Positions 63,658 to 64,000 of a stretch of DNA of 64,000 bases are shown here, piece after piece (within the stretch, counting starts at the first letter, position 1; every line of letters starts with the position of its first letter). The notes beneath the pieces are model-generated. The model did no database searches, had not been told where the DNA came from, and saw only the letters and a list, made by a program, of their open reading frames with translations. Source of the stretch: Sphingobacterium sp. HMA12 (GTDB lineage Bacteria; Bacteroidota; Bacteroidia; Sphingobacteriales; Sphingobacteriaceae); assembly GCF_002933815.1 (NCBI RefSeq), contig NZ_BEYR01000001.1:2999074-3063073 (forward strand), in the 5' to 3' direction. The translations under genes and the position numbers were made by a program.

Positions 63658-64000
63658 TTATTGTATATTGATTTGAAAAGCGTTGATCTTCATGTAATGA
63701 TCAGGTTGAAAATTGACCAGCATTCCCATATTGACAGTAACCTTTTCTTTGATTTCAAAATAAACACCATCTGATTTAACATCAGCATGGGCCATTGCCT
63801 GTTGAATCTGCTCAAGATCTGGAATTCCACTGTTTGCCTTGCTAACAACCAGTTTTGCTGGCGGTTGATCATAATTTGTCCAGGATAAGTTACAAAAAAA
63901 ACGATACTTACCGGGCAATAAGGTTACTTTTTGCTCTATTTTACCATTTACGATAGCCGGAGCTCCCCAGCCTGCTTCAATGTTGACCACACCGCCATCG
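63658..64000 (-). CDS. PUL surface protein, C-terminal part only (cut by window edge)
   Basis: The frame is open to the right edge and ends 11 bases before the alpha-galactosidase start. About 114 residues are visible: a beta-sandwich-like module (GWGAPAIVNGKIEQKVTLLP, GKYRFFCNLSW, VYFEIKEKVTVNMGMLVNF, MKINAFQINIQ). It resembles the small C-terminal domains of Bacteroidota PUL lipoproteins (DUF5013-like, low confidence), which bind glycan at the surface. N-terminus and signal are outside the window. Co-transcribed with the rest. Confidence 0.6.
   Translation of the reverse strand, partial: DGGVVNIEAGWGAPAIVNGKIEQKVTLLPGKYRFFCNLSWTNYDQPPAKLVVSKANSGIPDLEQIQQAMAHADVKSDGVYFEIKEKVTVNMGMLVNFQPDHYMKINAFQINIQ

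Overview
The window reads as chromosome of a Bacteroidota bacterium, most likely family Sphingobacteriaceae (Sphingobacterium-like). The evidence is a SusC/SusD pair inside a polysaccharide-utilisation locus (PUL), promoter boxes of the Bacteroidota type (TAnnTTTG), TonB-linked receptors with carboxypeptidase-regulatory N-domains, LytTR/LytS two-component genes, DUF4180 and DUF3050 proteins, and moderate-to-low GC. No rRNA, tRNA, CRISPR array, prophage or intact insertion sequence was seen.

Layout. 0-4.6 kb: a partial Crp/Fnr regulator, a dihydrolipoyl dehydrogenase, an OsmC-like protein and a LytTR regulator/LytS kinase pair. 4.7-10.5 kb: a tripartite RND efflux operon in the order TolC, RND pump, adaptor; the pump carries an EF-hand-like loop between its two halves. 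10.7-16.7 kb: a choloylglycine-hydrolase-family enzyme behind two tandem inverted repeats, a truncated YdcF/DUF218 fragment, then methyltransferase, alpha/beta hydrolase, DyP peroxidase, DUF4180, VOC and GNAT genes. 16.8-20.7 kb: an AraC regulator, oleate hydratase and 3-hydroxyacyl-CoA dehydrogenase, a fatty-acid module. 20.7-24.6 kb: serine hydrolase, an unknown membrane protein, a second Crp/Fnr regulator, an internally deleted HAD phosphatase and a DinB-like protein. 24.7-32.4 kb: two OmpR/kinase pairs flanking a TonB-type receptor and a PAP2 phosphatase. 32.5-38.2 kb: a CzcBAC-type heavy-metal RND operon. 38.2-42.2 kb: a convergent EmrAB/TolC-type operon. 42.4-45.1 kb: serine hydrolase, DUF3050 protein, and a small ORF behind a long structured leader.

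45.2-64 kb is one long minus-strand PUL that begins beyond the right edge. In transcription order: partial surface protein, clan GH-D alpha-galactosidase, GntR-type sugar-sensing regulator, sodium/solute symporter, GH95, GH36 alpha-galactosidase, sialate-O-acetylesterase-type esterase, second GH95, SusC, SusD. It ends at a strong intrinsic terminator at about 45.15 kb. The enzyme set points to a branched, O-acetylated plant-type glycan bearing alpha-galactosyl and alpha-L-fucosyl or alpha-L-galactosyl ends. SusCD would import oligosaccharides, periplasmic enzymes would trim them, the symporter would take up the monosaccharide, and the GntR protein would sense it.

The most interesting items are the PUL architecture with a GH95 active-site substitution, the attenuator-like leader at 44.7 kb, the tandem inverted repeats at 11.8 kb, the EF-hand-like loop in the RND pump, the precise internal deletion in the HAD gene, and the intercistronic hairpin at 54.4 kb.
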